Of a stretch of 15,016 nucleotides of DNA, positions 1-7,620 are shown piece by piece (position 1 is the stretch's first letter; each line of letters begins with the position of its first letter). Source of the DNA: JARFQH01 sp041299015 (GTDB lineage: Bacteria > Desulfobacterota > Desulfobacteria > Desulfobacterales > SG8-13). A program made the position numbers and the translations under genes. The notes under the pieces were generated by a model that saw only the letters and a program-made list of their open reading frames with translations, made no database searches and was not told the DNA's origin. The DNA lies in NCBI GenBank assembly GCA_041299015.1, contig JBFYWB010000002.1, positions 1-15,016 of the forward strand, written 5' to 3'.

Positions 1-4
1 GGAA

Positions 5-154
5 ATGAAAGATAAAGGAAAAGGAACCTACGCCAAAGTGACGGATGGTGCCGGCAACGAGTTTATCTGTCCGATCGACGCACTCAAGGACAGGGCTTCT
101 GCCAGCCAAGAGGAGCTTGAAAACTGTGTAGACGACGGAGTGGTCGGCCGCTAG
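5..154 (+). CDS. small hypothetical protein (49 aa)
   Basis: An ATG at 5 opens a 49-residue frame ending in TAG at 152-154. The protein begins MKDKGKGTYAKVTDGAGNEF, has two cysteines (in FIC and NCV) and an acidic C-terminal half. I do not recognise a family. The frame is also open for the few bases upstream of 5, so the gene could start before the window; no ribosome binding site can be judged because only four bases precede the ATG. It sits about 30 nt before the ADP-ribosylglycohydrolase-like fragment, in the same direction. Codon use looks protein-like, but it is short and could be a chance ORF or a gene tail. Confidence 0.45.
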   Translation: MKDKGKGTYAKVTDGAGNEFICPIDALKDRASASQEELENCVDDGVVGR

Positions 155-184
155 GCTTCGAACATCGATATCGAAGAGTGATCT

Positions 185-721
185 TTGACGGGAAATAACG
201 GATATGACCCCGACGATTACCTGAAACGCTTCTTCGCCTTCATGACGACACCGGGCAGCCGCAGGGACACGCACGTCGAGGAGTATAATCGCCACTTCTT
301 CGCCCGGTTGGCTGAAGGCCGACCGCCGCACAAATGCGGTATTCAGGAAAAACACATCGACGGTCTGGTCGGTCTGGTGCCGATCATCGTCTATTTCCGG
401 CACGAACCGCAAACAGCCGCCACGTCCGCCCGGAACCACGTGGCGCTGACCCATCGGGGACCGCGCATGGAAATATCGGCCGACTTTTTGACCGACACCC
501 TGCTGCGGGTGTTGCAGGGAGAATCACTTCAGCAAGTCCTGGCGTCGGGGATGAAGACCCAATCAAATCCGCTCTTCGGACACCCCTTTACGAAGTGGCT
601 TGAACGGCCCGATGACCTGGTCGTGGGGCAACGCCTCAGCTCGGCCTGCTACATAGAAGATGCGGCGTCGGCGGTGATCTGTCTGGCCTTTATATATAAG
701 AGATCTCTCCCCGGTCTGTGA
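185..721 (+). pseudogene. ADP-ribosylglycohydrolase-like fragment (both ends missing)
   Basis: A 178-residue frame, opening only with TTG at 185 just after an in-frame TGA at 179-181. Its middle and end resemble the internal part of ADP-ribosylglycohydrolase (ADPRH/DraG-like) proteins: YDPDDYLKRFFAFMTTPG, then a glycine-rich DGLVGLVPIIVYF helix, a histidine-containing VALTHRGP turn, and CYIEDAASAVICLAFIYK near the C-terminus. In complete enzymes this last helix is followed by the second metal-binding Asp/Gly-rich loop, and an N-terminal GDALG-type motif comes first. Both are absent here: the protein stops 11-12 residues after the helix and the expected N-terminal domain is not found upstream. 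These enzymes remove ADP-ribose from proteins with two Mg ions; without either metal site this copy should be inactive. Family assignment is by recognition only. It could instead be a short divergent homologue. Confidence 0.55.
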
Positions 722-741
722 TTTGATAGAATCCCCTCCGT

Positions 742-756
742 GTTGCTTCGAGCAAC
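742..756. other. short perfect hairpin
   Basis: GTTGCT and AGCAAC form a 6-bp inverted repeat around a TCG loop, about 20 nt after the ADP-ribosylglycohydrolase-like fragment. No T-tract follows, so it is not a convincing terminator alone. Confidence 0.3.
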
Positions 757-831
757 CCTGCCTTCTTCATTTAGGTTGATGCCCAGCCAACGCGGTCTCC
801 TTTGCGCATCTAACGATAGGCATCACCGCTA

Positions 832-855
832 CCCAAAAGCCGCAAGGCTTTTGGG
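832..855. terminator. 10-bp GNRA-loop hairpin between convergent genes
   Basis: CCCAAAAGCC (832-841), loop GCAA (842-845) and GGCTTTTGGG (846-855) form a perfect 10-bp stem with a GNRA tetraloop. The AAAAGCC/GGCTTTT core supplies a short T-run in the stem on either strand, as in bidirectional terminators. It lies between the rightward fragment ending at 721 and the leftward gene ending at 885, which fits a shared terminator. No long T-tract lies outside the stem, so efficiency is uncertain. Confidence 0.55.
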
Positions 856-884
856 ATCTGGCGGGTGCCGCGGGGCGCATGATA

Positions 885-1193
885 TTATTGCTTATGAATT
901 ATTTCTTTAAGATCCGTATCAAGAAATTCCCAAAGATGCGGCTGGCTTTCCACCAATCGAGCAATGTCGCCGAGGTCTTTGAGTTTCTTGCTCTGTCGTC
1001 TTTCCGCACCACGCCACGCTTTCATTTTTCCCCGCAACGTGTCTTCCAGAGAAGCAAGCCGCATTAGAATTCCGTGTATGTCTGCTGGAACGGACCGACC
1101 CGGAAAATCCATATAGAAATCTTCCGTGCTCAATTGAATACTCACCTTGGAAGCGATGATCATCAAACAGCTCGACATCGGATACATGGACAA
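885..1193 (-). pseudogene. nucleotidyltransferase-like protein, C-terminal remnant
   Basis: A 102-residue minus-strand frame. From about residue 16 (SKVSIQLSTEDF) it reads like the C-terminal half of a small nucleotidyltransferase of the AbiEii-like superfamily: MRLASLEDTLRGKMKAW, then RRQSKKLKDLGDIARLVE and HLWEFL. The S-L-E-D..L-x-G-K and K-D-L-x-D-I-x-R-L-V-E signatures are the recognisable parts. The catalytic N-terminal half with the GS and DxD motifs is missing. The first 15 or so residues do not look like the family and derive from a junction with the upstream ATPase gene, whose TAG at 1200-1202 is in the same frame. Such proteins often belong to toxin-antitoxin or mobile cargo. I infer a non-functional remnant; family assignment is from pattern memory. 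Confidence 0.55.
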
Positions 1194-1199
1194 CTTCTG

Positions 1200-1619
1200 C
1201 TACATCGTCGGCTGCGAAAGGCTCTGGGCTTCGTCGATGATGAGCAGGGGGCGCTTGTTCCGGGAGCGCAGGTCGATTAAAAATCGGGTCAGGGCTTTGA
1301 CGGCAACGGCTTTGCTGCCCGAGTCGGCGTTGAGCCCGAACTCCTGCAGGATTATGCCGAGCAGTTGGCCGGCATCGACGTTGGTGTTGAAAACAACGGC
1401 AACGGCGAATTCGGCGCCGATTTTTCTCAGGAGGTGATGGATCAAAGTGGTTTTACCGGTGCCGATCTCACCCGTGAAGAGGATCAGTCCCGCATCGTCC
1501 ACGAGCCCGAACTCCAGACTGGAGATGGCATTTTGGTGCTTGCGGCTCAAATACAGGTAGTCGGGGTCGGGTGCGATGTTAAACGGCTTTTCCTTGAAAC
1601 CGAAATAATCCTCGTACAT
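1200..1619 (-). pseudogene. ExeA-type AAA ATPase, truncated after Walker B
   Basis: The start ATG at 1617-1619 gives MYEDYFGFKEKPFNIAPDPD, the classic N-terminus of ExeA/GspA-like ATPases, and follows a GGAG five bases upstream; a longer frame from 1694 adds 25 unfamiliar residues and is less likely. Walker A is GEIGTGKT (residues 50-57) and Walker B is LLIIDEAQ (D129, E130). The protein then ends at residue 139, whereas family members run on through sensor and lid regions to roughly 270 residues or more. ExeA proteins are peptidoglycan-linked ATPases assisting type II secretion assembly, and related ATPases occur in transposition modules. Without sensor and arginine-finger regions this copy should not hydrolyse ATP normally. 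Its stop is followed in the same frame by the nucleotidyltransferase remnant, so a deletion or recombination scar is likely. Confidence 0.75.
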
Positions 1620-1674
1620 GGGCGCTCCGGGCAGAAAACTGCTCTTTCTCGTCATTATGGGGCTGCCGTTCGAA

Positions 1675-1764
1675 GACCGGACAGCGGTAGGCACAGCGGA
1701 CTTTTTAATAGACTTTTTCCCAACAAGTGATGCATGTTACATAGTATATCATAAGTGTCCGGTC
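1675..1764. repeat. 9-bp inverted repeat upstream of the truncated ATPase
   Basis: GACCGGACA (1675-1683) and TGTCCGGTC (1756-1764) are perfect inverted copies separated by 72 bp of AT-rich DNA. The right copy sits in the context ATAAGTGTCCGGTC, which is reminiscent of some insertion-sequence ends, but no transposase is present. It could be an operator, an old insertion-sequence end, or chance. Confidence 0.25.
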
Positions 1765-1975
1765 AAGAATCGTTGCTGAATGCCGTCCGGCTGCCGGTGC
1801 GGATACTCGGAATATACCGATATTCTTCCCTTTTCACGCCTTACAAGCCCGGCGCCGCAACGCCCAAAATTTTAGCGCGGGCGGTACCGAATGCGCCATA
1901 CCCCATCGAACATTACGCTATCATGCATTTTTATGTTCGGATTTGGCCCCGAAAACTTATAGACGTATTTTTACC

Positions 1976-4477
1976 ATGCCGACCCAGCTATCCTCGCAAA
2001 CAGGAGCCATCGCCGAAACCATCCGCGGAATCGTCGACCGCGTCACCTATCACAACCCGGATAACGGCTGGTCCGTGCTGCGCGTTTCACCCTTCAATAA
2101 TCCCCATCAGCAAGAGACGGTAATTGTCCACCAGACCAAGGTCTTTGCCGGGGCCACGATGGAGTTTCACGGTGCCTGGACGGTTCATCCTAAATTTGGC
2201 CGTCAATTCAAAGCGGTCAAAACCGTGGAGCGCAAACCGGCCACGGCCGCGGCGTTAGAAAAATATCTGGGATCAGGTCTCATCAAGGGCGTCGGCCCCA
2301 AGACGGCCAAGAAAATCGTCCGGCATTTTGGCAGCCAGACGCTTGACATTTTTGAAGGCGAGATCGGAAGACTTGCCGAGATAAAGGGCATCGCTCAAAA
2401 AAAACTGGAAACGATCAGAGATGCCTGGATTGAACATCGCGCGATCAGGGAAGTGATGATGTTTCTGCAATCTCACGGCATCAGCACCCTGTTTGCCGTG
2501 CGGATCTATAAGGAATACGGCGATAATGCCATAAAATATGTCACTGAGGACCCCTACCGTCTGGCAAACGATTTTTACGGCATCGGCTTTTTCTCATCCG
2601 ACAAGGTGGCGCAAAGCATTGGTCTTGGTTTAGACAGCCCGCAGAGAATTACGGCGGCGATAAAGCACGTTCTGGCGGCCAGCCGTGAGTTTGGTCACTG
2701 TTACCTGACCCAATCTCAGATCCGGGCACAGGTCAAAGAGTTGATTGAGCTGGATCTTGGGAATCGGTTGCCGGATTTACTCAAGAATATGGAAAAAGAG
2801 AATCAGGTGATGGTTCGTGAAATCGAAACCCGGAGCGGGTCTAGCGAGCCGTGCTACTACTCCAAGTCGCTTTATTTTGATGAACTGTATGTCGCCGGGA
2901 AAATTTTGAGCATGGGTGATTCGCCCAAGGTTGATGGCGGAAGAATCGAGCGCTGGATCAACCTTTACTCTCGGAGCAAGGCCATTTCGCTGAGCGACGA
3001 ACAGGCCGCCGCCATTAAAGGAATAGCATGTGAGCGATTTTCGATTTTAACCGGCGGCCCGGGTTGCGGTAAGACAACCGCGACGCTCGTCTTGGTTAAA
3101 TTGCTCGAAGCCATGCGGTTGAATGTGCTGTTGGGCGCCCCTACCGGCCGGGCCGCGCAGCGAATGATGGATGTGATTGGCCGGGAGGCTAAAACGATTC
3201 ATCGCCTGTTGGAATGGCAGATAGGCAGTTTCAAAAAGAATGAGGAAAATCCTCTGCATACTGATTTTCTCATCGTCGACGAATGCTCCATGCTGGACAT
3301 CAATCTGACCGCCTCCCTGTTAAAGGCCGTTCCGCCGCACAGCCAGGTCCTTTTCATCGGAGATGCGGATCAGCTGCCGTCGGTCGGTGCGGGTAACGTG
3401 CTCCGTGACCTGATAGCCGCCGGAACGATTCCCTGTTATCGGCTGACCGAAGTATTCAGGCAGGCAAAGGAATCGCTTATCATTCGCTATGCCCACCAGA
3501 TCAACAAGGGGGACATGCCCTACATCGACTCTCCGTTTAAAAAGCCTGAAATATGGAAAGACGGCAACGATTGCGTTTTTTTTGATTCGGATGAGGCCAC
3601 CCGCGAACAACTGGGGTTTATTGCCAGGGTCAAGAAATTCCATGAATTGAAACACGACGAACTCGAAAGCAGGTCGGATTCAAATCCGTATGAATTCCGA
3701 GTAAATGAACCCCTGATGCCCTACGAGACCGAATTAACGATTCCCAAGAAATTCCAACACGCGGATATCGAAAAAATATGCACGGCACAAACCAGGGTTG
3801 AGGAATTAATGGCGGTTTTAAAAAAGGTCCACCCATGGTCATCGCTCCATTACGGCCTTTCAGCAACCGAGGTCGTCAAGAAACTCTATTTGGAATGGAT
3901 ACCGAAATATTTTGGAAGCGATATTGAAATCCAGATCATCACGCCGATGACCAGGGGGAGTTTGGGCACGGCCAGTTTGAACAAGATGATCCAGGAATCC
4001 GCCAATCCGCCGCAACGGGGAAAAAGTCAACTGCAGGTAGGCGAAAGAATCTTCAGAGTCGGAGATCGGGTTATTCACCGAAGAAACAACTATGATTTAG
4101 GGGTGTTTAACGGGGATATCGGGATCATTCAAGAAATCGACAGTGAGGAGCTGACATGTGTTGTATCGTTTTTTCCGGATCGCCGCTCAGTCGACTATAA
4201 ACGCGAGGACATCTCCGAACTCGACCTTGCATACGCCATTACCATACACAAATCACAAGGCAGCGAGTTCGGGGCGGTGATTATCCCGACCCTCGCCCAG
4301 CATTTCAAAATGCTCTTTCGCAACCTGGTATACACCGGCCTGACAAGAGCCAGAAAACTCGCCGTTTTGGTTGGAACGCGCAAAGCCTTGGCCATGGCTG
4401 TCAAAAATCAGGATACCAGTCAACGGCAGACCTATCTGAAAGAGCTCTTACAGTCGGGAACCGGCTTGACTCTTTGA
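1976..4477 (+). CDS. recD2: RecD2-type ATP-dependent DNA helicase (SF1)
   Basis: An 833-residue 5'-3' DNA helicase of the RecD2 family (RecD-like, working without RecBC), presumably in DNA repair and fork processing. The N-terminal OB-like segment (GIVDRVTYHNPDNGWSVL) precedes a helix-hairpin-helix region (YLGSGLIKGVGPKTAKKIV, from residue 97). Helicase motifs are intact: Walker A GGPGCGKT (360-367), motif II LIVDECS with D435-E436, motif III FIGDADQLPSVGAG (from 460), THKSQG-like TIHKSQG (756-762) and motif VI YTGLTRAR (786-793). The ATG at 1976 is preferred over an in-frame TTG at 1943 because family homology begins near residue 15, although no strong Shine-Dalgarno is visible. Between about residues 525 and 640 lies a longer linker than in textbook RecD2. 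The gene converges on the GHKL ATPase gene, with 73 bp between stops. Confidence 0.93.
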   Translation: MPTQLSSQTGAIAETIRGIVDRVTYHNPDNGWSVLRVSPFNNPHQQETVIVHQTKVFAGATMEFHGAWTVHPKFGRQFKAVKTVERKPATAAALEKYLGSGLIKGVGPKTAKKIVRHFGSQTLDIFEGEIGRLAEIKGIAQKKLETIRDAWIEHRAIREVMMFLQSHGISTLFAVRIYKEYGDNAIKYVTEDPYRLANDFYGIGFFSSDKVAQSIGLGLDSPQRITAAIKHVLAASREFGHCYLTQSQIRAQVKELIELDLGNRLPDLLKNMEKENQVMVREIETRSGSSEPCYYSKSLYFDELYVAGKILSMGDSPKVDGGRIERWINLYSRSKAISLSDEQAAAIKGIACERFSILTGGPGCGKTTATLVLVKLLEAMRLNVLLGAPTGRAAQRMMDVIGREAKTIHRLLEWQIGSFKKNEENPLHTDFLIVDECSMLDINLTASLLKAVPPHSQVLFIGDADQLPSVGAGNVLRDLIAAGTIPCYRLTEVFRQAKESLIIRYAHQINKGDMPYIDSPFKKPEIWKDGNDCVFFDSDEATREQLGFIARVKKFHELKHDELESRSDSNPYEFRVNEPLMPYETELTIPKKFQHADIEKICTAQTRVEELMAVLKKVHPWSSLHYGLSATEVVKKLYLEWIPKYFGSDIEIQIITPMTRGSLGTASLNKMIQESANPPQRGKSQLQVGERIFRVGDRVIHRRNNYDLGVFNGDIGIIQEIDSEELTCVVSFFPDRRSVDYKREDISELDLAYAITIHKSQGSEFGAVIIPTLAQHFKMLFRNLVYTGLTRARKLAVLVGTRKALAMAVKNQDTSQRQTYLKELLQSGTGLTL

Positions 4478-4482
4478 GTCAA
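4466..4482. other. 7-bp hairpin across the recD2 stop codon
   Basis: TTGACTC (4466-4472), loop TTT and GAGTCAA (4476-4482) form a perfect inverted repeat spanning the TGA of recD2. No U-tract follows on either strand. It may weakly aid termination between the convergent genes or be incidental. Confidence 0.3.
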
Positions 4483-4550
4483 AAGAGGAGAAGGCGTCCG
4501 AAAAAAACCGCGACAGAGGAAATTCACGCCATTCTGAAACAAAAACAAGA

Positions 4551-6074
4551 TTACGCGTCTTTGTCCCGGAAGGCGTCCCGCAGGAGTTGGGATTGGCGGT
4601 TGAAGGCCTCGCGCGGGTTGGTCGAGCCCTTCATCAGAGAGACCTCCTGGGTGATGAGGCGCGCGATATTCAGGATATGGGCTTCTTTTTTACGCGTCTC
4701 GCGCCTGTACAGGGGATGGTCGCGATTGATGTAGATGATGGTTCCCTCGGTCAGGCACTCCGGTCCGTCCTCTCCCAGGTGATCCAGGCAGCAGGTGACG
4801 CCGGTGTCGCCGAACTTGAGCCTTTTCACCACCGCGTTAGGGGTGGCGATGTTAACGGACGGTTTGCGCTCTTTCGAGGGCTTTGCGGCATCGGCTGCCG
4901 GTGCGGGATCCTGCCGGTTAGAGTCCGCAGCCGCTTCGGCCTCTTCTTGACCTTCGATTGTTTCCGGGTCAGGTCCCTTGCGGTCATTTCCACTGTCCAC
5001 AGCGGTCTCCCCGCCACCCGGCCGGCCTCTTTCCGCCACGGGGACAGCCCCGAAGGGAGAAAGCTCCGGGTTGAGTGACAGCGCCTGAAAAACACGCTGC
5101 AGGGCTTCTTTCAACGCCCGGCTGACTTTCTGGTTTTCACGTCTTGAGGCCAACTGGGTGTAAACCTTTTGGACCTCGGCCATGATTTTTTGCATGGCCT
5201 TCAGGAAGGTTTCGAATTCGGGGGTGTCTTCGGTGAAACCGGATCGATCGCTCGTGAGGGGGAGAAAATCGGCATGAATTTCGCCCCTTATCCGGGTGGC
5301 GGCCTTTCCCCAAGAGGCCATCTCGAAGAGTTCCCGCCGGACGGTGACCCCTTTTACCTTGACCTCGATGCCCATGTTGTCCTTGGAGGCGTTGTGGGCC
5401 GGCAGGATGACGATTTCCCCGTGAATGAGGCCGTTTTCGGTGCCTTCCATGACCGGGACGCGGTTTCCCGACCATTTGCGGGGCGTCACGCGATAGCGGT
5501 TGACCCAAACGGAGAAGTTTTTGGCCCGAATCGGCACCCCTTCGGCAATCCTCTGGACGACGTCCTCGGGCTTGAATTCCTTTTTCAGATCGACCAGGCG
5601 AACGGTCGTGCCGTTGCCTTTCTCGGGATCCGGCTCGAGGCGCGTCAGCGGAATGATCCAGGAGTCGCCCTGTTCGAGCCAGCGGGCCCGGTCAAATACA
5701 ACCCGCGCAGCAAAGTCGTTTTTCCGGGTCGTGATTTCGAAGCGCGACGCCGCCGCAAGACTCGCGAATTTGCCGATCCCGAACTGCCCGATCCGGTCAC
5801 GCCTGAAACGGGGGGATATGGGATGAACGAGCTTTTCATCGGAGCCGACATTGAAGTATTGTCGCAGGCCGCTTAAATCCATCCCCTCGCCGTTGTCCGA
5901 AACGACAATCTCCTTGCCCGAGACGGTAACCTCCACGCGCGTTGCATCGGCATCATAGGCGTTGTTGACCAGCTCCCTGATCAGTTCGATGCTCTGCTCG
6001 TACAGCCGTTCTCCGAGGCTGAGGATATGACTCTTATCGACCGTGATGGTGAGGTGGGATGCTTCATTCGTCAT
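4551..6074 (-). CDS. GHKL (HSP90/MORC-like) ATPase domain protein
   Basis: A 507-residue protein whose N-terminal 200 residues form a Bergerat-fold ATPase. The N box is IELIRELVNNAYDADA (E34, N37/N38, D41, D43), the G1 box DNGEGM is at 60-65, the G2 box GQFGIGKFASL begins near 97, and GTTVRL is near 155. This resembles stand-alone HSP90-like ATPases related to MORC and MutL rather than sensor kinases, since no H box or transmembrane segment is seen. A low-complexity acidic and alanine/proline-rich linker (roughly 360-435) separates the ATPase/transducer part from a C-terminal region (NAVVKRLKFG onward) that I do not recognise. The ATG at 6072-6074 follows a GAGGGAG sequence 9 bases upstream; a longer start at 6155 adds 27 unfamiliar residues. 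Related ATPases act in chromatin or DNA conformational control or phage defence, but no partner gene is adjacent, so the role is unknown. Confidence 0.85.
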   Translation of the reverse strand: MTNEASHLTITVDKSHILSLGERLYEQSIELIRELVNNAYDADATRVEVTVSGKEIVVSDNGEGMDLSGLRQYFNVGSDEKLVHPISPRFRRDRIGQFGIGKFASLAAASRFEITTRKNDFAARVVFDRARWLEQGDSWIIPLTRLEPDPEKGNGTTVRLVDLKKEFKPEDVVQRIAEGVPIRAKNFSVWVNRYRVTPRKWSGNRVPVMEGTENGLIHGEIVILPAHNASKDNMGIEVKVKGVTVRRELFEMASWGKAATRIRGEIHADFLPLTSDRSGFTEDTPEFETFLKAMQKIMAEVQKVYTQLASRRENQKVSRALKEALQRVFQALSLNPELSPFGAVPVAERGRPGGGETAVDSGNDRKGPDPETIEGQEEAEAAADSNRQDPAPAADAAKPSKERKPSVNIATPNAVVKRLKFGDTGVTCCLDHLGEDGPECLTEGTIIYINRDHPLYRRETRKKEAHILNIARLITQEVSLMKGSTNPREAFNRQSQLLRDAFRDKDA

Positions 6075-6335
6075 GGCGGCAGACTCCCTCGCGGAAAAGC
6101 CCGGTGATGAAAAACCGAGTAATCTCAATCTAAAATAGTCGCCCTGCGATGTCAATAAGTCGGCGATTCGCTGCCGATTATTGTCAGCCCAAGCTCGATT
6201 TTTGTCTCAAATGGATCCGGATTTGGACGGGCCTTTTGTCGCGGTGCGGTCGATGGGCGTTTTAGTGATGTTTGTTTGTTATTGATTTCAAATAGATAAG
6301 AATGGAAGGCGTGTTTTGAGACCTGTTTTAATTGT

Positions 6336-6351
6336 TTGCACAGTAATTGCA
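6336..6351 (+). promoter_or_regulatory. sigma-54-like promoter match
   Basis: TTGCAC-N5-TTGCA (TTGCAC at 6336-6341, TTGCA at 6347-6351) matches the sigma-54 consensus TGGCAC-N5-TTGCA with one mismatch. That mismatch falls in the important -25/-24 GG pair, so this is a weak call. A start point about 12 bp downstream would place a transcript upstream of the terminator at 6626-6660. Confidence 0.3.
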
Positions 6352-6361
6352 ATGGTCAGGC

Positions 6362-6660
6362 GACTGCAGCCAATGGTCGGCCATTGCACGTATGGAATCT
6401 GGTCATGCACGCATGCGTCCCATGGAGTGGGTATGCCCTGACCTCATCAAGCACAGTCAAACCACGGGGCACTCATCAGGCGGCGTGCGACAGCTTGCGG
6501 GTCGTATTAAACGGAACACCTGTTCACCTTAAGTGGCCTTGTCTCTGAAACGGTTTTCGATTTGGGCTTCAGCTGAGCGGAAGTACACGCGACCCTGAAG
6601 CGGCAGGCAGCGGGTTCCATATCATGAGGCTGCCCGGTATGTGCCGGGTAGCCTCTTTTT
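6362..6660 (+). ncRNA. candidate structured non-coding RNA with orphan terminator
   Basis: This 300-nt stretch carries no convincing protein frame on the + strand but ends in a strong intrinsic terminator, implying that something is transcribed into it. It is rich in self-complementary pieces: CAATGG/CCATTG (6371-6386); a nested arm GGTCA (6402) - GCAT - CCCA / TGGG - ATGC - TGACC (to 6444); GAACA/TGTTC around the 6510-6520 region; and GCTTCAG (6566-6572) with CTGAAGC (6595-6601). It does not match tmRNA, RNase P, 6S or SRP RNA in any feature I can see. The boundaries are inferred from a possible promoter at 6336-6351 and the terminator; it could instead be the 3' end of an antisense or decayed transcript. 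Confidence 0.35.
6626..6660 (+). terminator. strong rho-independent terminator
   Basis: GAGGCTGCCCGG (6626-6637), loop TATGTG, and CCGGGTAGCCTC (6644-6655) give a 12-bp stem that is continuous in RNA with one G-U wobble, followed directly by TTTTT (6656-6660). The T-run makes it a + strand terminator. No protein gene ends upstream on this strand within 2 kb other than recD2, which is separated by the oppositely oriented ATPase gene. Confidence 0.9.
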
Positions 6661-6704
6661 CGTGCGGGTCTTCGGTATTCGACGAAACATCACCGGCTTG
6701 CCGG

Positions 6705-7310
6705 TCAACGGGGAATGAGCAGATCCCAATTTGGAGGCTCCGCTTCGGTTTTTGTTGACCTTCCGGTTGGCTGAGACGATTTTTTATCCTCGCAATGGCG
6801 TTCCTCTTCGATGAGGTTCCACATCGTCAGTTTGACCGTGTTGCCGACCGTTTCGTCTTCGTCCTTCTGGTTGTGCTGCAGGATCATGCTGATCCTGTTT
6901 TTCTGTTCATCGACAAAAGACCATTTCCACGAAATCACGATGTGAAAAGGATCGCCCCGCCATTCAGAGGGTTCACCGAATCGCTTTTTGAACCGTTTGA
7001 GCAGTTCGTCGTAGAATTTTTTGGACTGATCGGCGTATTTCATGCGAATGCTGACAATGCGGTTCGGGACCGTGCAAGTTCCGACCCAGATCATTCCGTA
7101 CTTGAACCCGGCTTGGTTCTGCACATCAACCGCATCGATCGACCTGCTGAAACGCAGCGGCACCCTCGTTTGCATATCGACGAGGTCCTCGTACTTCGAA
7201 AACTCGTCGCCGAGCATGAAACCGGCCAGCCGCAGCGGCGCCTCGGCAAAACCGCCCGCCGGCAGCAGCAATACCAAGCAGAGAACCAACGCCGTACGAC
7301 CCGTGTTCAT
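6705..7310 (-). CDS. secreted protein of unknown function (201 aa)
   Basis: The ATG at 7308-7310 is preceded by AGAGG six bases upstream. Residues 1-24 (MNTGRTALVLCLVLLLPAGG then FAEA) form a clear Sec signal peptide, with cleavage likely after FAEA or FA, so the product should be periplasmic. The mature part (about 177 residues) begins LRLAGFMLGDEFSKYEDLV and contains a charged KKFYDELLKRFKKRFGEP helix and a tryptophan-rich segment (VISWKWSFVDEQKNRIS). The C-terminal tail is polar (HCEDKKSSQPTGRSTKTEAE). I do not recognise the family; LAGFMLG followed later by a short KRFGEPS motif is reminiscent of periplasmic proteins that compare predicted and measured trends, but no function is assignable. 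It is transcribed alone, divergently from the lipoprotein gene. Confidence 0.8.
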   Translation of the reverse strand: MNTGRTALVLCLVLLLPAGGFAEAPLRLAGFMLGDEFSKYEDLVDMQTRVPLRFSRSIDAVDVQNQAGFKYGMIWVGTCTVPNRIVSIRMKYADQSKKFYDELLKRFKKRFGEPSEWRGDPFHIVISWKWSFVDEQKNRISMILQHNQKDEDETVGNTVKLTMWNLIEEERHCEDKKSSQPTGRSTKTEAEPPNWDLLIPR

Positions 7311-7620
7311 GTTCGCCTCTCATTGGCTTGAAATCAGTTGATATCTAAAAACAATCTAATCGGGCTGCGGGCGCGTGTCAAACGGAAATGCTGTCTTCCG
7401 TGGGGACTATTTCTTTGTCGACCGTCGATTGTATGTACATGAAATACTGCCTGCAATACTAGATAAATGATTGCAATTGCTATTTTTTACGTTTAAGGTA
7501 GACGTATTCACCGAACCCGATACTGCGCCTGAACCCGAGCGTGCTGCCGAGTATTCGACCCGTCAGACGGCAGCGGGAGAACGGCGGCGGAAGAGCACCC
7601 ACAAGGCGAGGATGGCGACC
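7311..7620. other. divergent intergenic region, promoters not resolved
   Basis: About 310 bp separate the divergent secreted-protein and lipoprotein genes. The stretch 7425-7500 is AT-rich, includes the palindrome ATGTACAT (about 7433-7440) and offers a weak promoter-like pair, TTGCAA at 7471 and TAAGGT at 7494, with a 17-bp spacer. The lipoprotein frame is open from TTG at 7471, but residues before 7612 do not look like signal peptide, so I treat this as leader. Confidence 0.3.

Noticed and set aside
773..827. Possible attC-like site (ATCTAAC and GGTTGATGCC/GGCATCACC imperfect inverted repeat)
   Set aside because: An R''-like heptamer is present but no matching GTTRRRY partner at proper spacing, and no integrase or cassette array is seen.
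1200..1202. TAG between ExeA and nucleotidyltransferase pieces as a pyrrolysine codon
   Set aside because: Both proteins are truncated at the junction and the residues around the TAG match neither family, so a scar explains it better than amber read-through.
4474..4734. Short lysine/arginine-rich ORF overlapping the recD2 stop
   Set aside because: Most of it lies antisense to the GHKL ATPase gene and it has no ribosome binding site beyond the recD2 tail; only about 25 codons are unique.
6152..6352. 66-residue minus-strand ORF upstream of the GHKL ATPase gene
   Set aside because: Low-complexity basic sequence with no domain and no clear ribosome binding site; treated as leader sequence.
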